From assembly GCA_907163375.1 (NCBI GenBank), contig CAJQUW010006296.1:62001-126000 (forward strand): DNA of 64,000 nucleotides, written 5' to 3'. The position numbers were made by a program, and so were the translations under genes. Within the stretch, counting starts at the first letter, position 1, and each line of letters starts with the position of its first letter. This document shows positions 45,800 through 57,295 of the stretch, one piece after another. Below the pieces are notes generated by a model. It was not told where the DNA came from. It saw only the letters and a program-made list of their open reading frames with translations, and did no database searches. Origin of the DNA: Prostheceraeus crozeri. Lineage: Eukaryota > Platyhelminthes > Polycladida > Euryleptidae.

Positions 45800-47335
45800 A
45801 CTCCCCCCCACCCCCTCTGGAACGGCAGAGTGTCCTGGTGGACTTGGGCGACCGCCAGGATTTGTCTTAAGGCTATAGTGTGTGATGTTTTTCGTGCAAT
45901 CTGCTGAATGTTGGGTTGTAAAATGGGCTGTTTCGAGTGGAAGGAGTGCCCGGATGAGAAAACGGAGGCCACATTCGGATTCAGCGTGAAATTCTGCATC
46001 GGTATGGTGAATTTGAACGCCATCGGAGAGAAAAAATTTTCGCTGACGTCCCCCCCTCTGGACAGCTCGCTTCGATTTTGGCTTCCAGTGGACGGATTTT
46101 GTCGTGCCATAGCTCGTTTGAAAGCTAAGAGTGACACAAATTCACTGAAAGAATCGGCTTGTTCATATCTGTCTTCGTTTAGATGTGAGACGCCATTTAA
46201 GATTTTGGGACATTGGCGAAAAACGACAGAGTTAGAATTTGGGACGTTTTGGGCTGTAGCTTCAAAACGAAGCATCGGATTGGAAAACGGATTTCAGATT
46301 TGGAATCAGCGTGAAATTCTCTATCTGTATGGTGAGTTTCAAGGCAATCGGCGAGAAAAAATTTTCAACATTTTTCGAAAAACGACAGAGTTAGAATTTG
46401 GGACGTTTTGGTGTGTAGCGCCAAAACGAACCATCGGATGAGAAAACGGAGGCCAGATTCGGATTCAGCGTGAAATTCTGCATCGGTATGGTGAATTTGA
46501 ACGCAATCGGAGAGAAAAATTTTCGCTGACGTCCCCCCCCCCTCCGCCAAACTTCCAATTTTGCTTCTAGTGGACGGATTTTGTCGTGCCATAGCTCGTT
46601 TGAAAGCTAAGAGTGAGACAAATTCACTGAAAGAATCGGCTTGTTCATATCTGTCTTCGTTTAGATGTGAGACGCCATTTAAGATTTTGGGACATTGGCG
46701 AAAAACGACAGAGTTAGAATTTGGGACGTTTTGGGCTGTAGCTTCAAAACGAAGCATCGGATTGGAAAACGGATTTCAGATTTGGAATCAGCGTGAAATT
46801 CTCTATCTGTATGGTGAGTTTCAAGGCAATCGGAGAGAAAAAATTTTCAACATTTTTCGAAAAACGACAGAGTTAGAATTTGGGACGTTTTGGTGTGTAG
46901 CGCCAAAACGAACCATCGGATGGGAAAACGGAGGCCAGATTCGGATTCAGCGTGAAATTCTGCATCGGTATGGTGAATTTGAACGCCATCGGAGAGAAAA
47001 ATTTTCGCTGACGTCCCCCCCCCTCTGGACAGCTCGCTTCGATTTTGGCTTCCAGTGGACGGATTTTGTCGTGCCATAGCTCGTTTGAAAGCTAAGAGTG
47101 AGACAAATTCACTGAAAGAATCGGCTTGTTCATATCTGTCTTCGTTTAGATGTGAGACGCCATTTAAGATTTTGGGACATTGGCGAAAAACGACAGAGTT
47201 AGAATTTGGGACGTTTTGGGCTGTAGCTTCAAAACGAAGCATCGGATTGGAAAACGGATTTCAGATTTGGAATCAGCGTGAAATTCTCTATCTGTATGGT
47301 GAGTTTCAAGGCAATCGGAAATTTTGAAGTCAATC
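45800..47335. repeat. Satellite array 1, 483-bp higher-order units
   Basis: Three units begin at about 46082, 46565 and 47049 (landmark TTCCAGTGGACGGATTTTG). Each unit contains two related sub-blocks about 170 bp apart, both carrying CGAAAAACGACAGAGTTAGAA, plus unique sequence and a C-rich run (GACGTCCCCCCC). Open frames on both strands repeat with the unit and are not taken as genes. Partial units extend left to the gag knuckles. Confidence 0.9.
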
Positions 47336-47339
47336 GGAG

Positions 47340-49800
47340 ACAACGCGTTTGTCAAGTTCATTGATTCTATCATGTCAGTACTACACACATTTGATTTACA
47401 AAACATGCTTTGAATACTCATACGATGAAGTTCTTACTTTCATTTATTTCTAACGCACACACTGTTGAAACTTTATTTTTCAACCTGTAAACTGTTGAAA
47501 CTTTATTTTGTTTCTAACATATAAACAGCTTAAAGTTTATTTCTAATGTACACACTGTTGAAACTCTATTTTTAACTTGTAAACGGCTGAAACTTTATTT
47601 CTAACGCGATTCTATCATGTCAGTACTACACACATTTGATTTACAAAACATGCTTTGAATACTCATACGATGAAGTTCCTACTTTCATTCATTTCTAACG
47701 TACACACTGTTGAAACTTTATTTTTCAACTTGTAAACTGTTGAAACTTTATTTTGTTTCTAACATATAAACAGCTAAAACTTTATTTCTAACGTACACAC
47801 TGTTGAAACTTTATTTTTAACTTGTAAACGGCTGAAACTTTATTTCTAACGCACAAAGCACTTAAACTTTATTTCCATCATACACACTATTGAAACTTTA
47901 TTTTAATCTGTAAACTGCTGAAACGATATTTTTTCATTTACAACTAGTAGAACGCTGAGTCTAACTTGCAAACTAGTAAATCCTACGATCTTGTCTTACA
48001 AACAGTTATACCTTTCTTTCTAGCATGTAAACTGTTATACCTCTATTTCTAATATACAAGCAGTTAAAACTTTATTTCTAACTTACAAACAGATAAAACT
48101 TTATTCCTAACGTACACACTGTTGAAACTTTATTTTTCAGCTTGTAAACTGTTGAAACTTTGTTTTGTTTCTAACATATAAACAGATAAAACTTTATTTC
48201 GAACGTACACACTGTTGAAACTTTATTTTTAACTTGTAAACGGTTGAAACTTTATTTCTAACGTACACACTATTGAAACTTTATTTTTAATTTGTAAACT
48301 GTTGAAACTTCATTCTATTTCTAACATACAAGCTGATAAAACTTATTCTTAACTTGTAAACTGGTGAAGCTTCATTTTATTTCTAACATACAAACAGATA
48401 AAACTTTATTCTTAACATACGCACTATTGAAACATTAGTTTTAACTTGCAAACTATTGAAACTTTATTTTTAACTTGTTACGGTTGAAACTTTATTCTAT
48501 TTCTAACATGCAAACAGATAAAACTTTATTCTTAACTTGTAAACTGATGAAACTTCATTTTATTTCTAACATACAAACAGATAAAACTTTATTCTTAACA
48601 TACGCACTATTGAAACATTAGTTTTAACTTGCAAACTATTGAAACTTTATTTTTAACTTGCTAACGGTTGAAACTTTATTCTATTTCTAACATACAAACA
48701 GATAAAACTTTATTCTTAACTTGTAAACTGATGAAACTTCATTTTATTTCTAACATACAAACAGATAGAACTTTATTCTTAACTTGTAAACTGGTGAAAC
48801 TTCATTCTATTTCTAACATATAAACAGATAGAACTTTATTCTTAACATACACACTATTGAAACTTAATTCTTAACTTGTAAACTATTGAAACTTTATTTT
48901 TAACTTGTAAACGGTTGAAACTTTGTTTTATTTCTAACATACAAACAGATAGAACTTTATTCGTAACATACACACTATTGAAACTTTATTCTTAACTTGA
49001 AAACTATTGAAACTTTATTTTTAACTTGTAAACGGTTGAAACTTTGTTTTATTTCTAACATACAAACAGATAGAACTTTATTCTTAACTTGTAAACTGGT
49101 GAAACTTCATTCTATTTCTAACATATAAACAGATAGAACTTTATTCGTAACATACACACTATTGAAACTTTATTCTTAACTTGTAAACTATTGAAACTTT
49201 AATTTTAACTTGTAAGCGGTTGAAACTTTGTTTCTAACATACACACTATTGAAACTTTATTTTTAACTTTTAAACTGGTGAAACTTTATTTCATTTCTGG
49301 CATACAAGCAGATAAAACTTTATTCTTAACTTGTAAACTGGTGAACCTTCATTTTTATTTCTAACATATAAACAGATAGAACTTTATTCTTAACATACAC
49401 ACTATTGAAACTTTATTTTTAACGTGCACACTGTTGAAACTTTATTTTTAATCTACAAACTGTTGAAACTATATCTTTCATTTACAAATAGTGGAACGCT
49501 TAGTCTAACTTACAAACCATTAAATCCCGCAATCTTATTTTTACAAACAGATGTAACTTTATTTCTAACGTACACACTGTTGAAACTTTATTTTTAACTT
49601 GTAAACTCTTGAAACTTTATTTTATTTCTAACATAGAAACAGCTTAAACTTTATTTCTAACACATACACTATTGAAACTTTATTTTTAATCTGTAAACTG
49701 TTGAAACTATATCTTTTATTTACAAATAATAGAACGCTTAGTCTAACTTGCAAACTAGTAAATCTTATTCGTCATCAAATCTAACTGTTTAAATCTTCAT
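47340..49800. repeat. Minisatellite 1, 28-30 bp units, dozens of AATAAA on minus strand
   Basis: Units alternate around AACTTGTAAACTGTTGAAAC and CTTTATTTCTAACGTACACA or ACAAACAGATAAAAC. Nearly every unit gives AATAAA on the minus strand. It is followed by the 3' part of an exonuclease-like gene. It is repeated at 57296-59880 and, shorter, at 62400-62895. Confidence 0.9.
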
Positions 49801-49925
49801 CATGGAAATCAATGTTTCACAGTCATTTGAAAAAGATATGATCACCCTTCATCTAACCCATCCGTTGCATGATAACAACAACTCTTCGCATAATAACATT
49901 TATTGAATAACTGTAACAAGCATGC

Positions 49926-50086
49926 ATTACAAATCAATGGTTTGAAACAGATAAAATAGATACAGCTGGTAACTGTCATATAGCGAGCAATGATAACCAT
50001 ATAGGACTTTGGCAGTGTTGAGGTAAGGAGGAAAGAAGCATTGGTTATGAACGTAGCTACTACAACGAACAGACAAAATAGGAACA
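49926..50086 (-). pseudogene. Duplicated 3' end of exonuclease-like gene
   Basis: Identical or nearly so to 60010-60169. It is the distal part of a duplicated gene fragment whose remainder lies at 55295-55547, on the other side of the inserted PLE. The last 8 bp (TAGGAACA) are the left target duplication. Confidence 0.8.
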
Positions 50087-50151
50087 TGTTTGATCCCTTG
50101 CAAATTTTATACAGAAATATGAGAACCGCTTTCATTGTCGAAGATGTATTT

Positions 50152-50187
50152 AACGCGACATGTTTCGCCTGCTCTGCTTCACGCGTT
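50152..50187 (-). ncRNA. Hammerhead-ribozyme-like motif in inverted PLE copy
   Basis: Reverse complement of the motif at 52509-52544. Confidence 0.45.
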
Positions 50188-50379
50188 ACACAGGAATGAA
50201 GGTACAAGATCTATGACTGGAGATGAAATCACATGAAGTCAAGCGGACACTGGAGATGACAATGACAACAATAAGCCGACAATTAATTATGCGTTCATGA
50301 CACGAATTGAAAATCAATGGATAATGACACAGGTAAACGAGACAATACAAGGAAATTTCCAAATAATAATTAAAGTGAA

Positions 50380-52212
50380 CTACCAAGGTAAGTATAAAGA
50401 AATGATATGTTCCTTCTGTACGCACAAATTAGGGCTAAACCTTCGAATAGCCAAAGCTTCCGTGAAGGACAAAGTAGTAGAATGTCTGTTTGAAAATAAA
50501 ACTTTAAAAGAAGAACGAGCAGTGTCAGTATCACAGCTACAAGCTTGTAAATGCCGAGTAATAGCACTTGCCGGAGCGCGGACGGATCGAGGAGGTTTGC
50601 GGACGGAATTGTTCAACCACTTTGGCACGTGTTCTGAGATACGGTCCTCAAGTTTGCGGCCAGTTCTCCCAATATATCTGCTACTGCAGATACACGTGAA
50701 TGAGTAAATAACATTGGATTTTTGGCGAACAGGCACAAAGTCTTTCGGGGACCGGATCGAGATGCGTTGAGTGCTGAATATCACGGTCGGCAAAGCAGCA
50801 AAATACAGGCGAAAGGCCTTCTTGATTGACGTCCGAAAAAAGGAAGCTGACTTCTCACCAATGTATGGGACTTTAATGTACACCTTCTTCTTTTCAGGGC
50901 CGAACTCTTGTGCTGACTCGACAGGAGATTGAGTCATATACCTCTCTATGAAAAACGAGGGATATCCATTATCCAGCAGCACGCACTTTATACTCTCCAG
51001 CTCAGCAGGAAGCGTCTCAGGCGAGCATATTCTGTGAGCTCTCATTGTGAGTGACTTCACCAAGTTGACCTTATAAGAGCGTGGGACAAAGCTGTAGAAG
51101 CTCGAATAGAGTCCAGTCCAGGTAGGTTTTCGATACACCGATGTCATTATCGTACCATCACTTCGTCGTCAACAATTGACATCCAGGAAATGCAAGTTGT
51201 TATCTGACTCAACTTCACAAGTGTATCGGATCGATGGATGAGCGTCGTTAAAGCACTTCAGCAAGTGTGGGATGGTGGAGTCGGAGTTGACGATGATAAA
51301 ACAATCATCCACAAATCGACAGAAAAGTTTCGTGTCAGATTCGATGCGATGAGACAATTTCTTCTCCATATATCCGATAAAAATGTCTGCAAATACTGGT
51401 CCGAGAGCACTTCCCATAGCACAGCCATCCACTTGTGTGTAATAATCACCGTCAAACAGAAACTGAACATTCAGTGTACACAGCTCCAACAATGACCTCA
51501 AAGTGCTCACATTCACACCAAGGGCTCACAAGTCGGAGGATTCAATCGTTTCAATAATAATGTCGATAGTTTCTCTGACGGGCACATTCGTAAATAAAGA
51601 CTCTATGTCAAATGATACCATTCGATGATTCTTGATATTAAGGTGTCTCACTTTCTCAACAAACTCAAATGAATCCTTCAGGCAATGAGCACCATAGAGT
51701 GTTCGTATTGGCAAAAGAAATTTCGCAAGCCAACGAGCCACTGCATGTGTAGGGGTACCACACATCGAAAGAATAGGTCGTATAGGACAGTTAGCTTTGT
51801 GGGTTTTGGGGAGGCCATACAAACGTGGAAGCAAATGTCCCGAAGATAAAAACTGGCTGCGCTGAAATGCTGATATCAGCCTGTCATTGACTAATTGATT
51901 AGTCAATTTTCGTAAACCAGCCTCCACATGCTTTGTTTGGTCAACTTGCTTCTGGTCACGTACAAACTTGGTAGAGTCCAACAAAACAGCATTCACCTTC
52001 GAAACATAGTCCCGACGATCCACCACGACCACTCCATTGCCTTTATCAGGACGTATGATGAGCAAGTCATTATTTCTCTTCATATTATTCAATGCGCGCA
52101 TGTGAGAAGGCAATAAGCAACCTTTTTCAACAGCAGCACGACGGTAGCAGTTAGACAAGTATACAAGCGAGTTTCTAAACGAAGAAACTTCTCCATCAAT
52201 AGAAGGTTTCAA
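50380..52212 (-). pseudogene. Inverted partial PLE copy: RT and GIY-YIG
   Basis: It has the same protein as the plus copy from SIDGEVSSFRNSLVYLSN to the end, including LYGLPKTHK, the FVDD catalytic motif and the GIY-YIG domain. The N-terminal third is missing. It keeps the A-run without the shift seen in the plus copy but shares the TGA after motif A. Confidence 0.9.
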
Positions 52213-52508
52213 AGGTTTCAGGTTTGTCCTTCACGGAAGCTTTGGCTATTCGAAGGTTTAGCCCTAATTTGTGCGTACAGAAGGAACATATCATTTCTTT
52301 ATACTTACCTTGGTAGTTCACTTTAATTATTATTTGGAAATTTCCTTGTATTGTCTCGTTTACCTGTGTCATTATCCATTGATTTTCAATTCGTGTCATG
52401 AACGCATAATTAATTGTCGGCTTATTGTTGTCATTGTCATCTCCAGTGTCCGCTTGACTTCATGTGATTTCATCTCCAGTCATAGATCTTGTACCTTCAT
52501 TCCTGTGT

Positions 52509-52544
52509 AACGCGTGAAGCAGAGCAGGCGAAACATGTCGCGTT
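52509..52544 (+). ncRNA. Hammerhead-ribozyme-like motif in left pseudo-LTR
   Basis: AACGCG pairs with CGCGTT around TGAAGCAGAGCAGGCGAAAC and ATGTC. The GC...GC mini-stem and GAAAC fit a minimal hammerhead, a ribozyme known from PLE pseudo-LTRs. The first core strand reads CGCGTGA instead of CTGATGA, so activity is doubtful. Further copies are at 55212-55247 (+) and 50152-50187 (-). Confidence 0.45.
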
Positions 52545-52560
52545 AAATACATCTTCGACA

Positions 52561-55019
52561 ATGAAAGCGGTTCTCATATTTCTGTATAAAATTTGCAAGG
52601 GATCAAACATTTTCTCCGATTTAAAACACCGATATCCCGTTTGTGATCTTCCAAAGCAGCTGGATAAGCTGCTGACTCTGAGATGCAAGTTGCAGAAAGC
52701 TAAGATTTTGGAGAGTTTCATTGACAATTGTCTTGCTGATGGTGTTTACACTAAACATCTTCGAGACAAAGTGATGTACAATCGTCTACAGCCGACAAAG
52801 GAAGTGTGTGAACGGTTCCTTCTGATGGAGAAAAGTGATGCGAGAGAAAGAATTCGTCTGCTTACTCTTTCAATCTCCGATTTGAGACCTTGCATGGATT
52901 ATCTGTCCGTTTTACTGTTCTGTCGCTACATCAAATTTACTGCGTCTGTTTTGGAGAAGCTGAGAACAGCAGAAAATCGGAAGTTTTACGGTATTCTGAA
53001 GGCGTATGCTCCAGTTAACAAGACTACTGACTTGGATAAACATATTATAAATATGTCATCATACGCACTATCCGTGACAGAAAAGCAAGCTCTGCGTTGG
53101 GGCTTGGACTTGTGTATACCTCCAAAAGAAGTTCAACGTATTCCATTAGAAGCTGAAATGGAGAATGTGGTACATCAAATGACAGATTTGAAACCTTCTA
53201 TTGATGGAGAAGTTTCTTCGTTTAGAAACTCGCTTGTATACTTGTCTAACTGCTACCGTCGTGCTGCTGTTGAAAAGGTTGCTTATTGCCTTCTCACATG
53301 CGCGCATTGAATAATATGAAGAGAAATAATGACTTGCTCATCATACGTCCTGATAAAGGCAATGGAGTGGTCGTGGTGGATCGTCGGGACTATGTTTCGA
53401 AGGTGAATGCTGTTTTGTTGGACTCTACCAAGTTTGTACGTGACCAGAAGCAAGTTGACCAAACAAAGCATGTGGAGGCTGGTTTACGAAAATTGACTAA
53501 TCAATTAGTCAATGACAGGCTGATATCAGCATTTCAGCGCAGCCAGTTTTTATCTTCGGGACATTTGCTTCCACGTTTGTATGGCCTCCCCAAAACCCAC
53601 AAAGCTAACTGTCCTATACGACCTATTCTTTCGATGTGTGGTACCCCTACACATGCAGTGGCTCGTTGGCTTGCGAAATTTCTTTTGCCAATACGAACAC
53701 TCTATGGTGCTCATTGCCTGAAGGATTCATTTGAGTTTGTTGAGAAAGTGAGACACCTTAATATCAAGAATCATCGAATGGTATCATTTGACATAGAGTC
53801 TTTATTTACGAATGTGCCCGTCAGAGAAACTATCGACATTATTATTGAAACGATTGAATCCTCCGACTTGTGAGCCCTTGGTGTGAATGTGAGCACTTTG
53901 AGGTCATTGTTGGAGCTGTGTACACTGAATGTTCAGTTTCTGTTTGACGGTGATTATTACACACAAGTGGATGGCTGTGCTATGGGAAGTGCTCTCGGAC
54001 CAGTATTTGCAGACATTTTTATCGGATATATGGAGAAGAAATTGTCTCATCGCATCGAATCTGACACGAAACTTTTCTGTCGATTTGTGGATGATTGTTT
54101 TATCATCGTCAACTCCGACTCCACCATCCCACACTTGCTGAAGTGCTTTAACGACGCTCATCCATCGATCCGATACACTTGTGAAGTTGAGTCAGATAAC
54201 AACTTGCATTTCCTGGATGTCAATTGTCGACGACGAAGTGATGGTACGATAATGACATCGGTGTATCGAAAACCTACCTGGACTGGACTCTATTCGAGCT
54301 TCTACAGCTTTGTCCCACGCTCTTATAAGGTCAACTTGGTGAAGTCACTCACAATGAGAGCTCACAGAATATGCTCGCCTGAGACGCTTCCTGCTGAGCT
54401 GGAGAGTATAAAGTGCGTGCTGCTGGATAATGGATATCCCTCGTTTTTCATAGAGAGGTATATGACTCAATCTCCTGTCGAGTCAGCACAAGAGTTCGGC
54501 CCTGAAAAGAAGAAGGTGTACATTAAAGTCCCATACATTGGTGAGAAGTCAGCTTCCTTTTTTCGGACGTCAATCAAGAAGGCCTTTCGCCTGTATTTTG
54601 CTGCTTTGCCGACCGTGATATTCAGCACTCAACGCATCTCGATCCGGTCCCCGAAAGACTTTGTGCCTGTTCGCCAAAAATCCAATGTTATTTACTCATT
54701 CACGTGTATCTGCAGTAGCAGATATATTGGGAGAACTGGCCGCAAACTTGAGGACCGTATCTCAGAACACGTGCCAAAGTGGTTGAACAATTCCGTCCGC
54801 AAACCTCCTCGATCCGTCCGCGCTCCGGCAAGTGCTATTACTCGGCATTTACAAGCTTGTAGCTGTGATACTGACACTGCTCGTTCTTCTTTTAAAGTTT
54901 TATTTTCAAACAGACATTCTACTACTTTGTCCTTCACGGAAGCTTTGGCTATTCGAAGGTTTAGCCCTAATTTGTGCGTACAGAAGGAACATATCATTTC
55001 TTTATACTTACCTTGGTAG
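52561..55019 (+). pseudogene. PLE reverse transcriptase with GIY-YIG endonuclease
   Basis: From Met at 52561 the protein runs KAVLIFLYKICKG, then SYALSVTEKQALRWGLDLCI and IIRPDKGNGVVVVDRRDYV. RT motifs follow: LYGLPKTHKANCPIRPI, VSFDIESLFTNVP (motif A), VDGCAMGSALGPVFADI (motif B), FCRFVDDCFIIV (motif C) and NNLHFLDVN. The linker is VYIKVPYIGEKSASF, and the GIY-YIG core is VIYSFTCICSSRYIGRTGRK, ending SLYLPW. Expected full length is about 810 residues. A one-base change in an A-run near 53275 shifts the frame relative to the minus copy, and a TGA after motif A (about 53871) occurs in both copies. The copy is therefore inactive. Confidence 0.92.
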
Positions 55020-55211
55020 TTCACTTTAATTATTATTTGGAAATTTCCTTGTATTGTCTCGTTTACCTGTGTCATTATCCATTGATTTTCAATTCGTGTC
55101 ATGAACGCATAATTAATTGTCGGCTTATTGTTGTCATTGTCATCTCCAGTGTCCGCTTGACTTCATGTGATTTCATCTCCAGTCATAGATCTTGTACCTT
55201 CATTCCTGTGT

Positions 55212-55247
55212 AACGCGTGAAGCAGAGCAGGCGAAACATGTCGCGTT
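55212..55247 (+). ncRNA. Hammerhead-ribozyme-like motif in right pseudo-LTR
   Basis: Same sequence as 52509-52544. Confidence 0.45.
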
Positions 55248-55294
55248 AAATACATCTTCGACAATGAAAGCGGTTCTCATATTTCTGTATAAAA

Positions 55295-55547
55295 TAGGAA
55301 CACACAAATCCTTAAAACGTTTCGTGACTTCATGATAGTGTTGATTCACTCTACTATCCCAAGGTGGGAGCAAAATATCATTAATGACTAGATTGGGAAA
55401 TACTTTCCTCTCCTTACCAGGATTATTACAAAAAATGCGTATAACATTGAAAGCAGCTAACCATCGTTTAAAGTCAATAAGAAGAGCAGTCTCACAAGAA
55501 AAGCCATAGTCTTGCAAATATTTCAGATTAAGTCCATGAATGTGTTT
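55295..55547 (-). pseudogene. Duplicated middle part of exonuclease-like gene
   Basis: Matches 60162-60414 (QDYGFSCETALLIDFKRWLA, NVIRIFCNNPGKERK, DILLPPWDSRVNQHYHEV). It is the piece of the duplicated gene left on the right side of the PLE. At 55547 the gene text stops and satellite sequence begins, marking the duplication junction. Confidence 0.85.
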
Positions 55548-57290
55548 CGATTTTGGCTTCCAGTGGACGGATTTTGTCGTGCCATAGCTCGTTTCAAAGC
55601 TAAGAGTGAGACAAATTCACTGAAAGAATCGGCTTGTTCATATCTGTCTTCGTTTAGATGTGAGACGCCATTTAAGATTTTGGGACATTGGCGAAAAACG
55701 ACAGAGTTAGAATTTGGGACGTTTTGGGCGGTAGCTTCAAAACGAAGCATCGGATTGGAAAACGGATTTCAGATTTGGAATCAGCGTGAAATTCTCTATC
55801 TGTATGGTGAGTTTCAAGGCAATCGGAGAGAAAAAATTTTCAACATTTTTCGAAAAACGACAGAGTTAGAATTTGGGACGTTTTGGTGTGTAGCGCCAAA
55901 ACGAACCATCGGATGAGAAAACGGAGGCCAGATTCGGATTCAGCGTGAAATTCTGCATCGGTATGGTGAATTTGAACGCAATCGGAGAGAAAAATTTTCG
56001 CTGACGTCCCCCCCCTCCGCCAAACTTCCAATTTTGCTTCTAGTGGACGGATTTTGTCGTGCCATAGCTCGTTTGAAAGCTAAGAGTGAGACAAATTCAC
56101 TGAAAGAATCGGCTTGTTCATATCTGTCTTCGTTTAGATGTGAGACGCCATTTAAGATTTTGGGACATTGGCGAAAAATGACAGAGTTAGAATTTGGGAC
56201 GTTTTGGGCTGTAGCTTCAAAACGAAGCATCGGATTGGAAAACGGATTTCAGATTTGGAATCAGCGTGAAATTCTCTATCTGCATGGTGAGTTTCAAGTC
56301 AATCGGAGAGAAAAAATTTTCAACATTTTTCGAAAAAACGACAGAGTTAAAATTTGGGACGTTTTGGTCTGTAGCGCCCAAACGAAGCATCGGATGAGAA
56401 AACGGAGGCCAGATTCGGATTCAGCGTGAAATTCTGCATCGGTATGGTGAATTTGAACGCAATCGGAGAGAAAAATTTTCGCTGACGTCCCCCCCCTCTG
56501 GACAGCTCACTTCGATTTTGGCTTCCAGTGGACGGATTTTGTCGTGCCATAGCTCGTTTGAAAGCTAAGAGTGAGACAAATTCACTGAAAGAATCGGCTT
56601 GTTCATATCTGTCTTCGTTTAGATGTGAGACGCCATTTAAGATTTTGGGACATTGGCGAAAAACGAGAGTTAGAATTTGGGACGTTTTGGGCTGTAGCTT
56701 CAAAACGAAGCATCGGATTGGAAAACGGATTTCAGATTTGGAATCAGCGTGAAATTCTCTATCTGTATGGTGAGTTTCAAGTCAATCGGAGAGAAAAAAT
56801 TTTCAACATTTTTCGAAAAACGACAGAGTTAGAATTTGGGACGTTTTGGTGTGTAGCGCCAAAACGAACCATCGGATGGGAAAACGGAGGCCAGATTCGG
56901 ATTCAGCGTGAAATTCTGCATCGGTATGGTGAATTTGAACGCCATCGGAGAGAAAAATTTTCGCTGACGTCCCCCCCCCTCTGGACAGTTCGCTTCGATT
57001 TTGGCTTCCAGTGGACGGATTTTGTCGTGCCATAGCTCGTTTGAAAGCTAAGAGTGAGACAAATTCACCGAAAGAATCGGCTTGTTCATATCTGTCTTCG
57101 TTTAGATGTGAGACGCCATTTAAGATTTTGGGACATTGGCGAAAAACGACAGAGTTAGAATTTGGGACGTTTTGGGCTGTAGCTTCAAAACGAAGCATCG
57201 GATTGGAAAACGGATTTCAGATTTGGAATCAGCGTGAAATTCTCTATCTGTATGGTGAGTTTCAAGGCAATCGGAAATTTTGAAGTCAAT
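55548..57290. repeat. Satellite array 2, 483-bp higher-order units
   Basis: Four units start at about 55557, 56038, 56522 and 57006, with the same structure as array 1. It is almost identical to array 1 apart from unit number. Confidence 0.9.
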
Positions 57291-57295
57291 CGGAG

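Larger units (their letters stand above)
50087..55294 (+). mobile_element. Composite Penelope-like element with inverted partial copy
   Basis: A 5.2-kb insertion is flanked by TAGGAACA (50079-50086 and 55295-55302); the unoccupied site is at 60162-60169. It consists of a minus-strand copy (50087-52213) truncated at its 5' end, a short centre, and a plus-strand copy (52223-55294) flanked by two 369-bp direct repeats (52223-52591 and 54926-55294), the PLE pseudo-LTRs. The two copies are nearly identical, so the insertion is young. This is the classical PLE integration structure. Confidence 0.92.

Noticed and set aside
46561-47079. Long open frames on both strands in the 483-bp array
   Set aside because: They recur with the repeat unit on both strands and have no recognisable domain.
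47340-49800. CRISPR-like array of 28-30 bp repeats
   Set aside because: There are no unique spacers; all sequence is repeat variants, and the surroundings are eukaryotic.
50087-55294. Two host genes in divergent orientation
   Set aside because: The two strands encode the same PLE protein, with pseudo-LTRs and a target duplication.
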